Source of the DNA: [Clostridium] asparagiforme DSM 15981
GTDB lineage: Bacteria; Bacillota; Clostridia; Lachnospirales; Lachnospiraceae
NCBI GenBank assembly: GCA_025149125.1
Contig: CP102272.1
Coordinates: 4,588,001-4,652,000 of the forward strand
Direction: 5' to 3'
Length of the DNA: 64,000 nucleotides
Each line of letters begins with the position of its first letter. Within the stretch, counting starts at the first letter, position 1. Position numbers and translations under genes: made by a program. The notes beneath the pieces were generated by a model. That model did no database searches, was not told the DNA's origin, and worked only from the letters and a program-made list of their open reading frames with translations. This document shows positions 52,702 through 64,000 of this stretch, piece by piece.

Positions 52702-53806
52702 CACAACCGGTCCCAGAGGCCGTACTGCCACCGTATCTGTAGGCAGCGTTATTGCCGGCGAACCGGATGACCCTGTTGAGGTCAACAACTCCGGCACCAA
52801 CGAGGATGCAATCTTTGATTTTGTAATTCCCCGTGGCGCAACCGGTGCAACTGGTGCGGATGGCGCGGCAGGCGCGACCGGGGCTACCGGCCCTGCCGGA
52901 GCTGCTGGCGCTGCCGGCCCGACCGGCCCTACTGGCCCGACCGGCGCTACTGGCCCCACCGGTCCAACCGGACCCACCGGCGCTACTGGCGCTACCGGCG
53001 CTACCGGCCCCACCGGCGCCGCAGCCACCATCACGGTTGGCACCGTGACCACCGGAGAGCCGGACACCACCGCCGAGATCACCAATACCGGCACCAGCGA
53101 GAACGCGGTCTTTGATTTCGTGATCCCGCGCGGCGCAACCGGTGCAGATGGCGCGACCGGCGCCGAAGGCCCCATTGGCCCCACCGGCGCGGATGGCCCC
53201 ATCGGCCCTGAAGGCCCCATGGGCGAGACCGGTCCCACCGGCGCTGCCGCCACTATCACAATCGGCTCCGTGACCACCGGAGAACCGGGTACCCCGGCGG
53301 AAGTTACCAACAGCGGCACGGATGAAAACGCGGTATTCGACTTTGTAATCCCCCGCGGAGATACCGGTCCCACCGGTTCCGCCGGTGGTGCTCCTGAGGT
53401 CCTGGCGACCACGGACTCCACCGGTCAGGCTTCTGTAGCAGGAGGCGCTCTGACCTTCAACGAGAATCCCCTGGTATCCGGTACCGCGATCACCCATACG
53501 GCCGGATCCACGGATATCCAGATCACAGAACCCGGCATTTACCAGGTTTCCTTCCAGAGCTCCATCGCAGTGGATGCCGGTACGGCGATCCCGTCCACGC
53601 TCACCCTGCGGGCCGAGTTCGACGGTACCAATATTCCAGGGGCTGTGTCGACCCACACCTTCACCGCCACAGGCGAAGTGGCCAACATGTCCTTCAGCGT
53701 TCCCTTCCGGGCTACAGGCCCCGGGACCCTCCGCATTGTCGCCGACGCTGCCGGTTACACCTACGAGGACATCGCGCTCACCGTATTCCGACTGGGCAAC
53801 GCCTGA
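52688..53806 (+). pseudogene. Collagen-like protein 4, distal part separated by the ICE
   Basis: Open reading continues in frame from ACT at 52688: G-X-Y triplets and three copies of a non-collagen module (GEPxxPxEVxNSGTxENA followed by VFDFVIPRG). A BclA/C1q-like C-terminal domain ([13 protein letters not shown] ... LTVFRLGNA) ends the gene. It has no promoter or RBS of its own in this state. Joined to the 24098-24973 part it would encode about 664 residues. An internal GTG at 53045 is not supported as a real start. Confidence 0.85.
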
Positions 53807-53813
53807 TTCCAAT

Positions 53814-53890
53814 GATGACCCGCAGGCCTGGCCAGCGGGTCATCTCCTTCACTGACAATGAGGCCGCGGGACATCCCACGGCCTCATTTT
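53814..53890 (+). terminator. Double hairpin terminator of collagen-like gene 4
   Basis: GATGACCCGC/GCGGGTCATC (53814-53844) is followed by AATGAGGCCG/CGGCCTCATT (53857-53888) with TTTT. The second can also serve the convergent PpiC gene. Confidence 0.75.
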
Positions 53891-53902
53891 ATCGCTCTGA
53901 AA

Positions 53903-54898
53903 TTATTTTGGAAAATAACTGTGGTACAATTCAAAAAAATTGGTAGTCGTGGACCCTTCCCCGCCCTCAAAGTGGATTTCCGACCACATTTTCTCGTCGA
54001 ACACCACCACATGGCTGTCCGCGAAGGGGGCGTAGATCTTTTGGAAGGCGTTGTTCTTCTTCTCCTGCGCCAACTTTTTCTTGCGCGCCGCAGTCGCCGC
54101 CTCGTCGTAGGCGTTGGTGCACTTTAAAATGTAAAAGGCGCCATTTTCCTCCACAATCCCACTGATCTCGTCCTGTTCCAACGCAAACGCCGCTTTCTCC
54201 AGCTCGCTCTGATTCTGATTCCGCTCCATCTGCACCGCGACCCCGCCGTCCGTTGAATATTTCTTGGCAATGGCTGAGAAATCCGCGCCCTCCGCCTGAG
54301 CCTGGGCCAGAACCTCCTCGGCGGTCTGGCGGTTCCTCACCGAGATGGGCAGCACTTCGATCACTTTGGCCTCCGCGTCGCTGATTTCCAGATTCTGGTC
54401 CTGCGTCAGCTCCGTCACCAGCTTGTCCGCCCGGTAATACTCGCAGTATAGTTCGTAGACCTCTTCCTGATCCGCTCCGATATAGTCCCGGTCCGCTTTG
54501 CTCAAAAGCCCGTAATACTGTTCCGACAAACGCTTGATGGAATCCTTCTCCTGGCTGGTAAGCTCAATGCCGTTCTCATCCGCCAGCAGGTTCATGGTTC
54601 CCAGCTCCATGAAAAATTGACGAATCTGCCCGGTCAGCCGGTCCTCGAAATTCCCTCCGCCCGTCTTGTCCTCCACCGACCAGATCTGGCTGGTATAAAT
54701 ATTCTGATATCGGTTTCGTTCCGTGGCTGCAATGGTCATCAGCTGACCCTTGGTGTAGGATCGCTTCACTTCCTCTTTGCCCGGCTCAACCGCAGCGCTT
54801 CTGCTGCAGCCCGCCGCCAAAAGAAAAACCATCAGTACAACCGCCGCGAGGCCGCAGCGGAATATTCTCCCCCGGCTAAGGTGCTCTCTCGTCAATCT
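53903..54898 (-). CDS. PpiC-type peptidyl-prolyl isomerase lipoprotein
   Basis: The protein has about 331 residues, starting at TTG 54898 eight bases after AAAGGAG. The lipobox is LLAAGC. The rotamase core includes VLAQAQAEGADFSAIAKKYS and GIVEENGAFYILKC. It resembles PrsA-like foldases working outside the membrane. It follows a HAD hydrolase gene on the same strand. Confidence 0.78.
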   Translation of the reverse strand, partial: RLTREHLSRGRIFRCGLAAVVLMVFLLAAGCSRSAAVEPGKEEVKRSYTKGQLMTIAATERNRYQNIYTSQIWSVEDKTGGGNFEDRLTGQIRQFFMELGTMNLLADENGIELTSQEKDSIKRLSEQYYGLLSKADRDYIGADQEEVYELYCEYYRADKLVTELTQDQNLEISDAEAKVIEVLPISVRNRQTAEEVLAQAQAEGADFSAIAKKYSTDGGVAVQMERNQNQSELEKAAFALEQDEISGIVEENGAFYILKCTNAYDEAATAARKKKLAQEKKNNAFQKIYAPFADSHVVVFDEKMWSEIHFEGGEGSTTTNFFELYHSYFPK

Positions 54899-54909
54899 CC
54901 AAACTCCTT

Positions 54910-55695
54910 TCAAAGTAACTGCTTCAAAACTTTTAAAACGCCGTCGTTTTTGTTGCTGTCCGCCTGGAAGCGCGCCAGTTTGCGCACTTCCTCCCTGGCA
55001 TTGGCCACGGCGAAGCTGTAATAAGCCTGCTGCAGCATCTCGATATCATTTAACTGGTCTCCGAAAGCCATGGTTTCCTCCGGGCGGATCTCCAGGCTCT
55101 CCTGAAGCCGTTTGACGGCCTGACCCTTGTTTACGCCCTGAGCCATGCAGTCCATCCACATTTCACCGGCCAGCGTAATCTTCATCCGGTCCTGAAACGC
55201 CTCCCGGATATCCGCGGCCGCGTGCTCCACATCCTGCTCCTTGTAAATGGAAATCTTGATACAGGGGTCCTCCAGGGCCAGCACATCCTTCACCCGGCGG
55301 ATGTTGAATTTATATCCCTCCAGCATCCAGCGGTATAAGGCGTCATTTTCCGAGTCCATATAGTCCCCGTCCTGGCCCGCGTAGATCGCACTCAGATCCG
55401 GGTGCCTGCGCACCGCTTCGATTACCTCCCGGACCAGCTCCGGTTCAATGGGATTTACAAACAGGCTCCTGCCGTGGCAGCCCAGATACGCCCCGTTGTT
55501 GGCGATATAAAATATCTTCTTCTTGACCGGCTCAAACGCTCCCTCAACGCTGGCCCAGGGCCGGCCGCTGGCAATCGCAAACTGAATTCCCTTTTCCCGC
55601 AGCTTCAAAATCACATCGAACAGCTCCGGATTCACTCCACCGGAACCATCCTCCACCAGCGTGCCGTCCACATCCGATACGATCAGTTTAATCAT
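54910..55695 (-). CDS. Cof-type HAD-IIB phosphatase
   Basis: The 261-residue protein starts MIKLIVSDVDGTLVED (nucleophile DVDGT) and has ASGRPW and AFGDQLNDIEML motifs. It is a cytosolic sugar-phosphate or flavin-type phosphatase. ATG 55695 lies within the end of maf. An in-frame ATG at 55707 is possible. Confidence 0.85.
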   Translation of the reverse strand: MIKLIVSDVDGTLVEDGSGGVNPELFDVILKLREKGIQFAIASGRPWASVEGAFEPVKKKIFYIANNGAYLGCHGRSLFVNPIEPELVREVIEAVRRHPDLSAIYAGQDGDYMDSENDALYRWMLEGYKFNIRRVKDVLALEDPCIKISIYKEQDVEHAAADIREAFQDRMKITLAGEMWMDCMAQGVNKGQAVKRLQESLEIRPEETMAFGDQLNDIEMLQQAYYSFAVANAREEVRKLARFQADSNKNDGVLKVLKQLL

Positions 55696-56299
55696 CTTCC
55701 CTGTCATCCTCCGTCAAATTCTTCAGTTCATGGTAGAGCCGTCCCAGCGGAAGCCCCACCACGTTGTCGTAATCGCCGTCAATTTTGCGGATATACACCG
55801 CAAAACGGCCCTGTATTCCATATGCCCCCGCCTTATCCAGCGGCTCCCCGCACCCGGCGTAGTCCCGGATTTCCTCATCGGTCATGGGGTAAACATACAC
55901 ATCCGTTTTCTCCACAAACGTGGTCCCGTGCAAACATCCCCCGGGCTCCACCAGCAGCAGCGTCACGCCGGTATAAACCTGGTGCGCCCTTCCCTGAAGC
56001 TTCTCAATCATCTCCGCGGCCCGCTCCGGCGTCCCGGGCTTTCCCAGCACCTCTTTGTCCACGGCCACCATGGTGTCGGCCCCGATCACCAGCGTCCCTT
56101 CCGGGCATCTGGAAGCCACGTCCTCCGCCTTGATCCGCGATAATTCCATCACCATCAAATCCGGCTCCGTCTCCTCGGTACACTCCTCCACCAGACTGGG
56201 AACAATCTCCGGCTCCATCCCGACCTGAGCCAGCAATTCCCGGCGTCTGGGCGATCCGGAGGCCAGCACCACATTTCTTCCCTTCCACATAACGCTCAT
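55688..56299 (-). CDS. maf: Maf-family nucleotide pyrophosphatase
   Basis: The 203-residue protein has the SGSPRRRELL signature at residues 14-23 and IGADTMVAV, and ends in an acidic tail. Maf proteins hydrolyse dTTP/UTP or modified nucleotides and are linked to septum control. RBS AAAGGAG. Confidence 0.9.
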   Translation of the reverse strand: MSVMWKGRNVVLASGSPRRRELLAQVGMEPEIVPSLVEECTEETEPDLMVMELSRIKAEDVASRCPEGTLVIGADTMVAVDKEVLGKPGTPERAAEMIEKLQGRAHQVYTGVTLLLVEPGGCLHGTTFVEKTDVYVYPMTDEEIRDYAGCGEPLDKAGAYGIQGRFAVYIRKIDGDYDNVVGLPLGRLYHELKNLTEDDREDD

Positions 56300-56408
56300 C
56301 CCGTCGTTCTCCTTTTCTCAATTCATCCCGCGGCCGCAGCCGCCTTTGCCGGTACGCTCAAAACAGGGCCGCCACAAAACATGCGCTTGCAGCAGCCCCC
56401 ATAATTTG

Positions 56409-56960
56409 TCAAAACACTTTCAAACGTCCGATCACCGGCTCCTCATCCTCCGCGCCGCCCAGACGGGCCCGGACACAGACGATAAAATCCGCCAGATAAA
56501 ATACGGTAAGGCCCACGGCCAGCACGCTCCCAACATGGCCGGGAATCCGCACCACCGCCTGTCTCACCCGCGCGTCCAAAAAATAAAAGAAAAACAATCC
56601 CAAAAATCCCCAGGCCAAGCTGCTCTCCAGACAGATAATGCCGCGGTAATTAAACGGCTTTCGGCTGTAATCCCACCAGAACGCCCCGAACAGGCGGATC
56701 ATGATGTTGGCCGTGAACAACTCCATGGTCGTTGCCATTGCCATGGAAGCGGTGTACAGTTCCACCGGCCGGCCCACCATGGGGCTCAGCAATATGTATG
56801 CCCCAAGGGCGCCCACGCCGTAGATCACGCAGAACGGGCCATGCCCGAAACCGCGGTCTATCACCGGTCGTCTGTTTTCAAAGCTGAGCACGGCGCACTC
56901 CAAGAGATATCCAAGAAAACTGTACAGAAAAAACAAGTTTATCATTTGGTAAAGACCCAT
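56409..56960 (-). CDS. CmpB-family putative ABC transporter permease
   Basis: The 183-residue membrane protein has about five helices and the conserved FLGYLLECAVLSFENRR and WDYSRKPFNYRGIICLESS type motifs of PF06541-like proteins. The permease name is by family convention; no ATPase is nearby. RBS AGGAACTGG. Confidence 0.75.
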   Translation of the reverse strand: MGLYQMINLFFLYSFLGYLLECAVLSFENRRPVIDRGFGHGPFCVIYGVGALGAYILLSPMVGRPVELYTASMAMATTMELFTANIMIRLFGAFWWDYSRKPFNYRGIICLESSLAWGFLGLFFFYFLDARVRQAVVRIPGHVGSVLAVGLTVFYLADFIVCVRARLGGAEDEEPVIGRLKVF

Positions 56961-57051
56961 TTTCCAGTTCCTCCCATCCGTCCTGCCAGGACGATGTGAT
57001 CAATCCCCCATTCAAGCTGCCCTTATACCGTTTTGCCGCACCTCATTCCAT

Positions 57052-57510
57052 TTAATAATACCCGTTAATCACCAGCGCAAGGCAGATTCCCAGAATCGCC
57101 CCTGCGACCACCTGAAGCGGCGTGTGTCCCACATACTCCTTCAGCTTCTCCTGCAGCACCTCCGCGTTCAGCTTGAGCGGATTCTCACTCAGGATGGAAT
57201 TCAGCAGCTTCGCCTGCTTTCCGGTCTCACGCCGCACGCCGGTGGCGTCGTACATCACCACCATGGACAGGACAAAGCACACGGCGAACTCAAAGGAGCT
57301 CACGCCGTACCGCAGCGCGGCAGCCGTGGTCAGCCCGCACACGGTGGCCGAGTGGGAGCTTGGCATACCGCCGGAACCCACCATGCGCTCCCAATTTATC
57401 GTGCGGTTCAGCGCGAAATCGAGCATCGTTTTCAGCACCTGGGCCACAATCCAGCCCGCAACCGCACTCACCAGCACCTGGTTGCTCAGTATTTCATTCC
57501 AAATCTTCAT
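57052..57510 (-). CDS. Divergent PAP2-family protein
   Basis: The 152-residue protein has GGMPSSHSATVCGL and YDATGVRRETGKQA, the hallmarks of the divergent PAP2 (DUF212) family, with about four membrane segments. Probable lipid phosphatase, substrate unknown. Confidence 0.85.
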   Translation of the reverse strand: MKIWNEILSNQVLVSAVAGWIVAQVLKTMLDFALNRTINWERMVGSGGMPSSHSATVCGLTTAAALRYGVSSFEFAVCFVLSMVVMYDATGVRRETGKQAKLLNSILSENPLKLNAEVLQEKLKEYVGHTPLQVVAGAILGICLALVINGYY

Positions 57511-57579
57511 CCAACCGTCTCCTAATTGATTCTACCCTAAGTCCCTTTTCTTGTTCCGGCTCCGAAAAATCCATGCGTC

Positions 57580-58158
57580 TCAATGCCTGGCGGGCTGCAG
57601 CATGCGCAGCAGGCGAAGATGGCGCAGCCGCCCCAGCGTCTCCGCCCCGCCGCAGAATTTATCCGCCCAGACAATGGCAAAGCCCGCCGCGCTGGAAGGC
57701 GGGACGGGAGTCAGCGGCCACATGTGGCGCAGAATGATATTCTGTTCTTCGTCTGTCAGTTGAAAATGCAGGCACGCATTCTCCAGCGCCCTGCGGGGAT
57801 GGGTGAAACCGTGAAAATGCTCCCCCGTCTCCCGGGCATGGGTATGCCAGTCGTACAGAAACAAATCGTGGAGGAGACCTGCCCGGGCAGCGCTCCTCCA
57901 ATTCCCGCCGTATCGCCTGCAAATCCGGTAGCCCAGATAGGATACCTGGATGCAGTGGGTTTTACACGTAGTATTCCCATGCTGTATATACTGATCCATG
58001 GAATTAAAAACCGGATGCGCCAGAATGTCCTTCACACACTCCATGTACTCCGGATCGTTTTCGTATTTTCTGCACCGGACCCAGGTCTCGTCCGCAGCCC
58101 ACTGGGCCGCCTGGCTTCTCCTGTCCCCGGCTGTCAGGTCTGTTTTAAAATGTTCCAA
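57580..58158 (-). CDS. HD-domain phosphohydrolase
   Basis: The protein has about 192 residues, starting at TTG 58158 after AGGAGAGGCG. HD motif GLLHDLFLYDWH is present, with a preceding CIQVSYLG helix and RHMWPLTPVPP. Predicted metal-dependent phosphohydrolase. The start further upstream in frame lacks an RBS. Confidence 0.78.
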   Translation of the reverse strand: MEHFKTDLTAGDRRSQAAQWAADETWVRCRKYENDPEYMECVKDILAHPVFNSMDQYIQHGNTTCKTHCIQVSYLGYRICRRYGGNWRSAARAGLLHDLFLYDWHTHARETGEHFHGFTHPRRALENACLHFQLTDEEQNIILRHMWPLTPVPPSSAAGFAIVWADKFCGGAETLGRLRHLRLLRMLQPARH

Positions 58159-58211
58159 TCGAATATCGCCTCTCCTCAACGCAGCGCCCGCGCCCATTGC
58201 ATTCAATCCAT

Positions 58212-58246
58212 ATTTGGGCCCCCGGGACTAACCCGGGCGCCCAAAT
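58212..58246. terminator. GC-rich hairpin between glgA and the HD gene
   Basis: ATTTGGGC...GCCCAAAT with an inner CCCGGG pair. It is followed by CTTTT only on the + strand. Probably ends or processes the glgA transcript. Confidence 0.5.
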
Positions 58247-58252
58247 CTTTTA

Positions 58253-59695
58253 TCAACCAATCAGCCAATCGTAGAGCTCCTGATACTTTCCTGCCGAAAC
58301 CCTCCAGGAGAAGTCCGTCGCCATAGCGCGGTCGATGATCTTATTCCACTCTCTTCGCTTGTCGTAGTAAATGTGTTTCGCGTACCGCACGCTGCCCAGC
58401 ATCTCATGGGCGTTGTAGTTGGCAAAGGAAAATCCGGTGCCGGTGCTCTCGAATTCATTGTACGGCTCCACCGTGTCCTTAAGTCCGCCGGTCTCGCGCA
58501 CAATGGGCACCGTGCCGTACCGCAGCGCCATCAGCTGGCTCAGACCGCAGGGCTCAAACAGCGACGGCATCAGGAACGCGTCGCAGCCCGCGTATATCAT
58601 GCGCGACAGGGCATCGGAATAGTAAATCTGCGCTGAAACCCGGTCCTGGTACTTCCACGCGTAATGGCGGAACATGTTCTCGTAGCGCTCGTCTCCGGTT
58701 CCCAGAACCACCAGCTGCATGTCCTCGCCGCACAGCTCATCCATCACGCACTGGATCAGATCCAGTCCCTTCTGGTCCGTCAGGCGGGACACAAGACCCA
58801 CCATGAACTTCTTCTCGTCCACCGGCAGTCCCAGCTGGGCCTGGAGCGCCTTTTTATTCTTAACCTTTTCCTTGCGGAAATTCTTCGCGTTGTAGTGCTG
58901 AACGATGCTCCCGTCGGTCTCCGGGTTAAAATCGTCGTAGTCGATGCCGTTGACGATGCCCCGCAGGCTGCCTGCCCGCGCGCGCATCAGGCCGTCCAAG
59001 CCCTCGCCGTAAAACGGCAGCTTGATCTCCTCCGCGTAGGTATTGCTCACCGTGGTGATGGCGTCCGCAAAGACGATCCCGCCCTTTAACAGGTTGCCGT
59101 CCTTGTACGCCTCCAGCTTGTCGGGGGTGAAGTAATAGTCCGGCAGCATAGTCAGCTTTTTGATCGTCTTGACATCCCAGATTCCCTGGAACTTCAGGTT
59201 GTGGATGGTGATCACGGACTTGATATCGCGGAAGAAGTCGCCTCCGTGGAAGCGGTCCTTGAGCAGCACCGGCACCAGACCGGTCTGCCAGTCGTGGCAG
59301 TGGATCACATCCGGCTGGAAACCGATCACCGGAAGTGCGGAGAGGCCGGCCCAGCAGAAGAAGCAGAACTTCTCCAGATCCCAGTACCAGTCGCCGTAGG
59401 GCTTCGATCCGTTGAAATAGCTCTCATTGTCAATAAAATAAAAGGTGATTCCCTGATATTCGTACTGTAAAATACCTACATAGCGGCTCTGACCCAGGTA
59501 ATCCATATAAAAATGGTTTACATACTGCATCTTCTCCAGCCACTCCTGTTTGATGCACAGATACTTGGGAATCATCACCCTCACGTCAAAATACTCTTTA
59601 TCGCAATATTTCGGCAGAGAACCGACAACGTCCGCCAAGCCTCCGGTTTTGATGAACGGTACAGCTTCCGAAGCCATGAATAATATCTTCTTCAT
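58253..59695 (-). CDS. glgA: Glycogen synthase
   Basis: The 480-residue GT5 enzyme makes alpha-1,4-glucan from ADP-glucose. N-terminal KTGGLADVVG (K16) binds the donor. The C-terminal part has LVSRLTDQKGLDL and PSLFEPCGLSQLMALRYG. Length is normal. Clostridial glycogen reserves are often tied to sporulation. Confidence 0.93.
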   Translation of the reverse strand: MKKILFMASEAVPFIKTGGLADVVGSLPKYCDKEYFDVRVMIPKYLCIKQEWLEKMQYVNHFYMDYLGQSRYVGILQYEYQGITFYFIDNESYFNGSKPYGDWYWDLEKFCFFCWAGLSALPVIGFQPDVIHCHDWQTGLVPVLLKDRFHGGDFFRDIKSVITIHNLKFQGIWDVKTIKKLTMLPDYYFTPDKLEAYKDGNLLKGGIVFADAITTVSNTYAEEIKLPFYGEGLDGLMRARAGSLRGIVNGIDYDDFNPETDGSIVQHYNAKNFRKEKVKNKKALQAQLGLPVDEKKFMVGLVSRLTDQKGLDLIQCVMDELCGEDMQLVVLGTGDERYENMFRHYAWKYQDRVSAQIYYSDALSRMIYAGCDAFLMPSLFEPCGLSQLMALRYGTVPIVRETGGLKDTVEPYNEFESTGTGFSFANYNAHEMLGSVRYAKHIYYDKRREWNKIIDRAMATDFSWRVSAGKYQELYDWLIG

Positions 59696-59793
59696 TCAAA
59701 CCTCCCTCTCCTGTAAAAACAGGCGCCATTACGGCTGCTACTGTATAGTATACATTATTTTTCCGTAATTAGGAAGTCTTTTAGGTTTTTCTC

Positions 59794-60609
59794 TTAAATT
59801 TTTTTGTACTCCAAGGTGATTTTATCCGATATCAGTGCGATGAATTCAGAATTTGTAGGCTTGCCTTTTCCGGTGCTGACCGTATAACCGAAGACTTCAT
59901 CAATGGTTTCCATCTTGCCTCTTCCCCACGCCACCTCGATGGCATGACGGATGGCCCGTTCCACGCGGCTGGCTGTGGTCTGGTGCTTCTTGGCAATGGT
60001 GGGATACAAAATCTTCGTCACCGAGGTCATCATCTCGGAGTCCTGCACCGCCATGGAAATGGCGTCCCTCAAATACTGATATCCTTTGATATGAGCCGGT
60101 ATTCCCAGCTCGTGGAGCATGCGGGTGATGTCCTTTTCCAAATGCTCCTCAATGTACTCCTCCCGGCTCAGGCGCGGCTGTTCCTTCACGGACCGCGGTT
60201 TCACTTCCCTTGCCTGATCGTTCCTGGGCTGGCCGCCGATGTGGCGGATCTTGTTCACCAGAGCCTCCCGGTCAAAGGGCTTCATCAGGTAATAATAATT
60301 CGCTCCCGCCTGAAACGCTTCCTCGGCCATCTGTTCGCCGCCCACCGCGCTGAGAATGATAAATGCGGGATTCTTGATCGCAGGATGTTCGCTTTTCACC
60401 CGCTCTACGACGGATATTCCGTCGATCTTTGGCATGATCAGGTCCAACAGCACTACATCCGGCGTTTTATCCTTGATCATGTTGATCGCTTCCTCTCCGT
60501 TCTCTGCTTTTCCAATTACGGACAAACCGTCTTCGTTCTTTAATATCTCATCCAGTGTATTCAGAATTATTGGATTGTCGTCTACAATCGCTACGCTTAA
60601 CTCTGCCAA
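59794..60609 (-). CDS. spo0A: Sporulation response regulator Spo0A
   Basis: The 271-residue protein has a receiver domain with D10, D11 and the phospho-acceptor D56 ([11 protein letters not shown]). The linker is Arg/Pro-rich. The C-terminal DNA-binding domain has the invariant [20 protein letters not shown] and [17 protein letters not shown] start after GGGGAGG. Master switch of sporulation, which is needed for SigK and hence for the collagen-like genes here. Confidence 0.95.
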   Translation of the reverse strand: MAELSVAIVDDNPIILNTLDEILKNEDGLSVIGKAENGEEAINMIKDKTPDVVLLDLIMPKIDGISVVERVKSEHPAIKNPAFIILSAVGGEQMAEEAFQAGANYYYLMKPFDREALVNKIRHIGGQPRNDQAREVKPRSVKEQPRLSREEYIEEHLEKDITRMLHELGIPAHIKGYQYLRDAISMAVQDSEMMTSVTKILYPTIAKKHQTTASRVERAIRHAIEVAWGRGKMETIDEVFGYTVSTGKGKPTNSEFIALISDKITLEYKKI

Positions 60610-60651
60610 TGCTCAAATCCTCCCCTTCATTTTTTAGCGGCAGTCACATTT

Positions 60652-60729
60652 TGTCGAATTTACAGTTTTTTCCTGCCATAGGGTTCTTATTTACATAATT
60701 GTCGGTTTTTCATCTCAAATTCCCGACAA
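60652..60729 (-). promoter_or_regulatory. Spo0A boxes upstream of spo0A
   Basis: TGTCGAA at 60652-60658, TTGTCGG at 60699-60705 and CCGACAA at 60723-60729 match the 0A-box core TGTCGAA or its variants. Suggests self-regulation. Confidence 0.6.
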
Positions 60730-61325
60730 ATTACATTATAAGCAACGCTCCTCCCATACTGCAACAAATTATGACCGCAACATTTGACACGTGATGGTTT
60801 GCAATTCTACCATCAAACCCGAAGAAAAGCAATCAATTAAAATTGGTTTTAACAAAATTTTAACATATTTTCGTCTAATTCGTCGATTGTTGCCCTATAT
60901 TAACGCTTTTTTTGCAACATTTTCCACTATTTAGCAATTTTTTCTTCCGTCATCTCTTTCAAGGGGGGTATAATCGATCAAACCTAAATGCTCCTTCAGC
61001 CTGACGGCAGGCAAGCTGCCGCAATCCATGTCAATCCGCATACGGTTTCCAGGGAATGATCCGCAAAACAATCCTTCTCCACCCGTTTTTGCGCGTGTCT
61101 CTACTCTGTCCGCGATGCTGTAATGTATGTTAACGTCCCTCTGCATGATCCTCCATAAATTTTCTTATGTGCCCGTTCAGACCTGTATCGGTGTCCCCGC
61201 TGTCCGCCGGGACGTCCCCAAAACTAAAAGTCTGGGGATTCAGGTCCATAACTTTAAACGCACGTGTTCTCTTTTCTCCCCTCCCTATTTATAACAAAAA
61301 TATTTTTAATGCCTCAAAAATTTTG
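60730..61325. other. Intergenic region with a doubtful small ORF
   Basis: AT-rich upstream of spo0A. A minus-strand 71-codon ORF (61146-60931, MQRDVNIHYS...) has GGAGGATC just before its ATG but no recognised family. Its spacing is short, so it is listed only as possible. Confidence 0.3.
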
Positions 61326-61354
61326 TTGAATATTTGTGCCGCCTCTGTTACAAT
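61326..61354 (+). promoter_or_regulatory. Promoter of hppA
   Basis: TTGAAT (61326-61331), 17 nt, TACAAT (61349-61354). Confidence 0.75.
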
Positions 61355-61405
61355 AGTGTTAGGATCATTCAGAAGGATGAATGAAAATCTAAGGAGGGGA
61401 TTATT

Positions 61406-63388
<1,983 letters not shown>

Positions 63389-63409
63389 TACCGGCCGATC
63401 CCAAAAAGT

Positions 63410-63454
63410 GCCGCCGCGCCCGCGATTCAACCGCAGGCGCGGCGGCGCTTTTTT
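63410..63454 (+). terminator. Terminator of hppA
   Basis: An 11-bp stem GCCGCCGCGCC/GGCGCGGCGGC is followed by GCTTTTTT. Confidence 0.88.
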
Positions 63455-63620
63455 ATCTGCTTAAATCCCGCCTCCCCAATCAAAAAACGCGTTAAACGTC
63501 CAATCAATATTGCAACCTCCCTCCAAATCTGATATACTGATAAAAGCTCAATGTGAACGCGATAACATTCTCGAGCGCCATCACATTCAACTAAAAAACG
63601 AATCAATCCGAGGTGTAAAA

Positions 63621-64000
63621 ATGACAAACACAAACCAGACGCCATCAGAGCCATTGACCTACCAGATCGACCGCACCCTGTACCAGGGACGCCCGGCGGA
63701 CACGGCGGGACGTTCGGACAAGGAGCTGAGGGCCTACGACCTGCTGGACTCCCTGAACGTATCCTACAGCCGCGTGGACCACGACGCCCTGCCCACCATC
63801 GAGGCCTGCCAGGAGGTGGACCGCCTGCTTGGCACGGAAATCTGCAAAAATCTCTTCCTGCGCAATGCCCAGAAAACCGACTTCTACCTCTTGCTCATGC
63901 CCGGCGACAAAAAATTCAAGACAGCCGCCCTGTCCAAGCAGATTGGCAGCGCCCGCCTATCCTTCGCGGAGCCGGAGTTTTTGGAATCCCTGCTGGGTCT
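63621..64000 (+). CDS. Prolyl-tRNA editing-type (YbaK/ProX) protein, partial
   Basis: 126 residues are visible before the window ends. After a short N-terminus the YbaK-type domain appears (SYSRVDHDALPTIEACQ; NLFLRNAQKTDFYLLLMPGDKKF). Such proteins deacylate mischarged Ala- or Cys-tRNA(Pro). AGGTG RBS. Confidence 0.8.
   Translation, partial: MTNTNQTPSEPLTYQIDRTLYQGRPADTAGRSDKELRAYDLLDSLNVSYSRVDHDALPTIEACQEVDRLLGTEICKNLFLRNAQKTDFYLLLMPGDKKFKTAALSKQIGSARLSFAEPEFLESLLG

Noticed and set aside
53045-53806. Independent gene starting at GTG 53045
   Set aside because: It is simply the in-frame remainder of collagen gene 4 and has no RBS.

Overview
The window looks like the chromosome of a spore-forming, GC-rich member of the Clostridia, most likely Lachnospiraceae-like. 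The evidence is a clostridial Spo0A, several late-sporulation (SigK-type) promoters, four collagen-like exosporium-type genes, an ECF folate importer under a THF riboswitch, and Gram-positive RBSs throughout. A 27.7-kb integrative conjugative element (ICE) of the Tn1549/CTn type sits inside the fourth collagen-like gene. It uses a large serine recombinase.

Layout. 1-5 kb: glutamate synthase small subunit-like oxidoreductase (cut by the edge), folT with its THF riboswitch, an MBL hydrolase, a PAP2 phosphatase and a PTS-type membrane protein. 5-9.7 kb: a giant multi-PAS GGDEF/EAL cyclic-di-GMP protein. 10-12 kb: first collagen-like gene. 12-17.6 kb: a 2-aminoethylphosphonate uptake and breakdown operon (ATPase, fused permease, binding lipoprotein, phnW, phnX). 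17.8-25 kb: a TPR glycosyltransferase and three more collagen-like genes. All five of these exosporium-type genes carry the same promoter, AC(A/C)-N16-CATAnnnTA, which matches the sigma-K consensus.

24,976-52,689: the ICE. Its transfer operon runs left to right (PcfB, VirD4, Maff2-type, VirB6-like, radical SAM protein, PrgI, VirB4, DNA methyltransferase, NlpC/P60 peptidase, DUF4315, DUF4366, topoisomerase III, Cys-rich protein, a giant ArdA/ArdC-type anti-restriction protein, TnpW). A leftward MobC/relaxase pair, two XRE regulators, an AT-rich antibiotic-resistance-like cargo (leader peptide, attenuators, KTR protein, RlmN/Cfr-family methyltransferase), a sigma factor and the serine recombinase follow. 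The two ICE ends share ACTG. The predicted attP is an inverted repeat with 23-nt arms centred exactly on AC, and the predicted attB is a dyad centred on the same AC inside a Gly-Pro-Thr repeat. Excision would rejoin the collagen gene in frame as a protein of about 664 residues.

53.8-64 kb: the distal part of the interrupted collagen gene, then a leftward housekeeping block (PpiC lipoprotein, HAD phosphatase, Maf, CmpB-type membrane protein, divergent PAP2, HD phosphohydrolase, glycogen synthase, Spo0A), followed rightward by a membrane pyrophosphatase and the start of a prolyl-tRNA editing-type protein.

Most striking points: the reversible-looking interruption of a spore-surface gene by an ICE whose target is encoded in the collagen repeat itself, the shared SigK-type promoters, and the attenuator-controlled RlmN/Cfr-type cargo.
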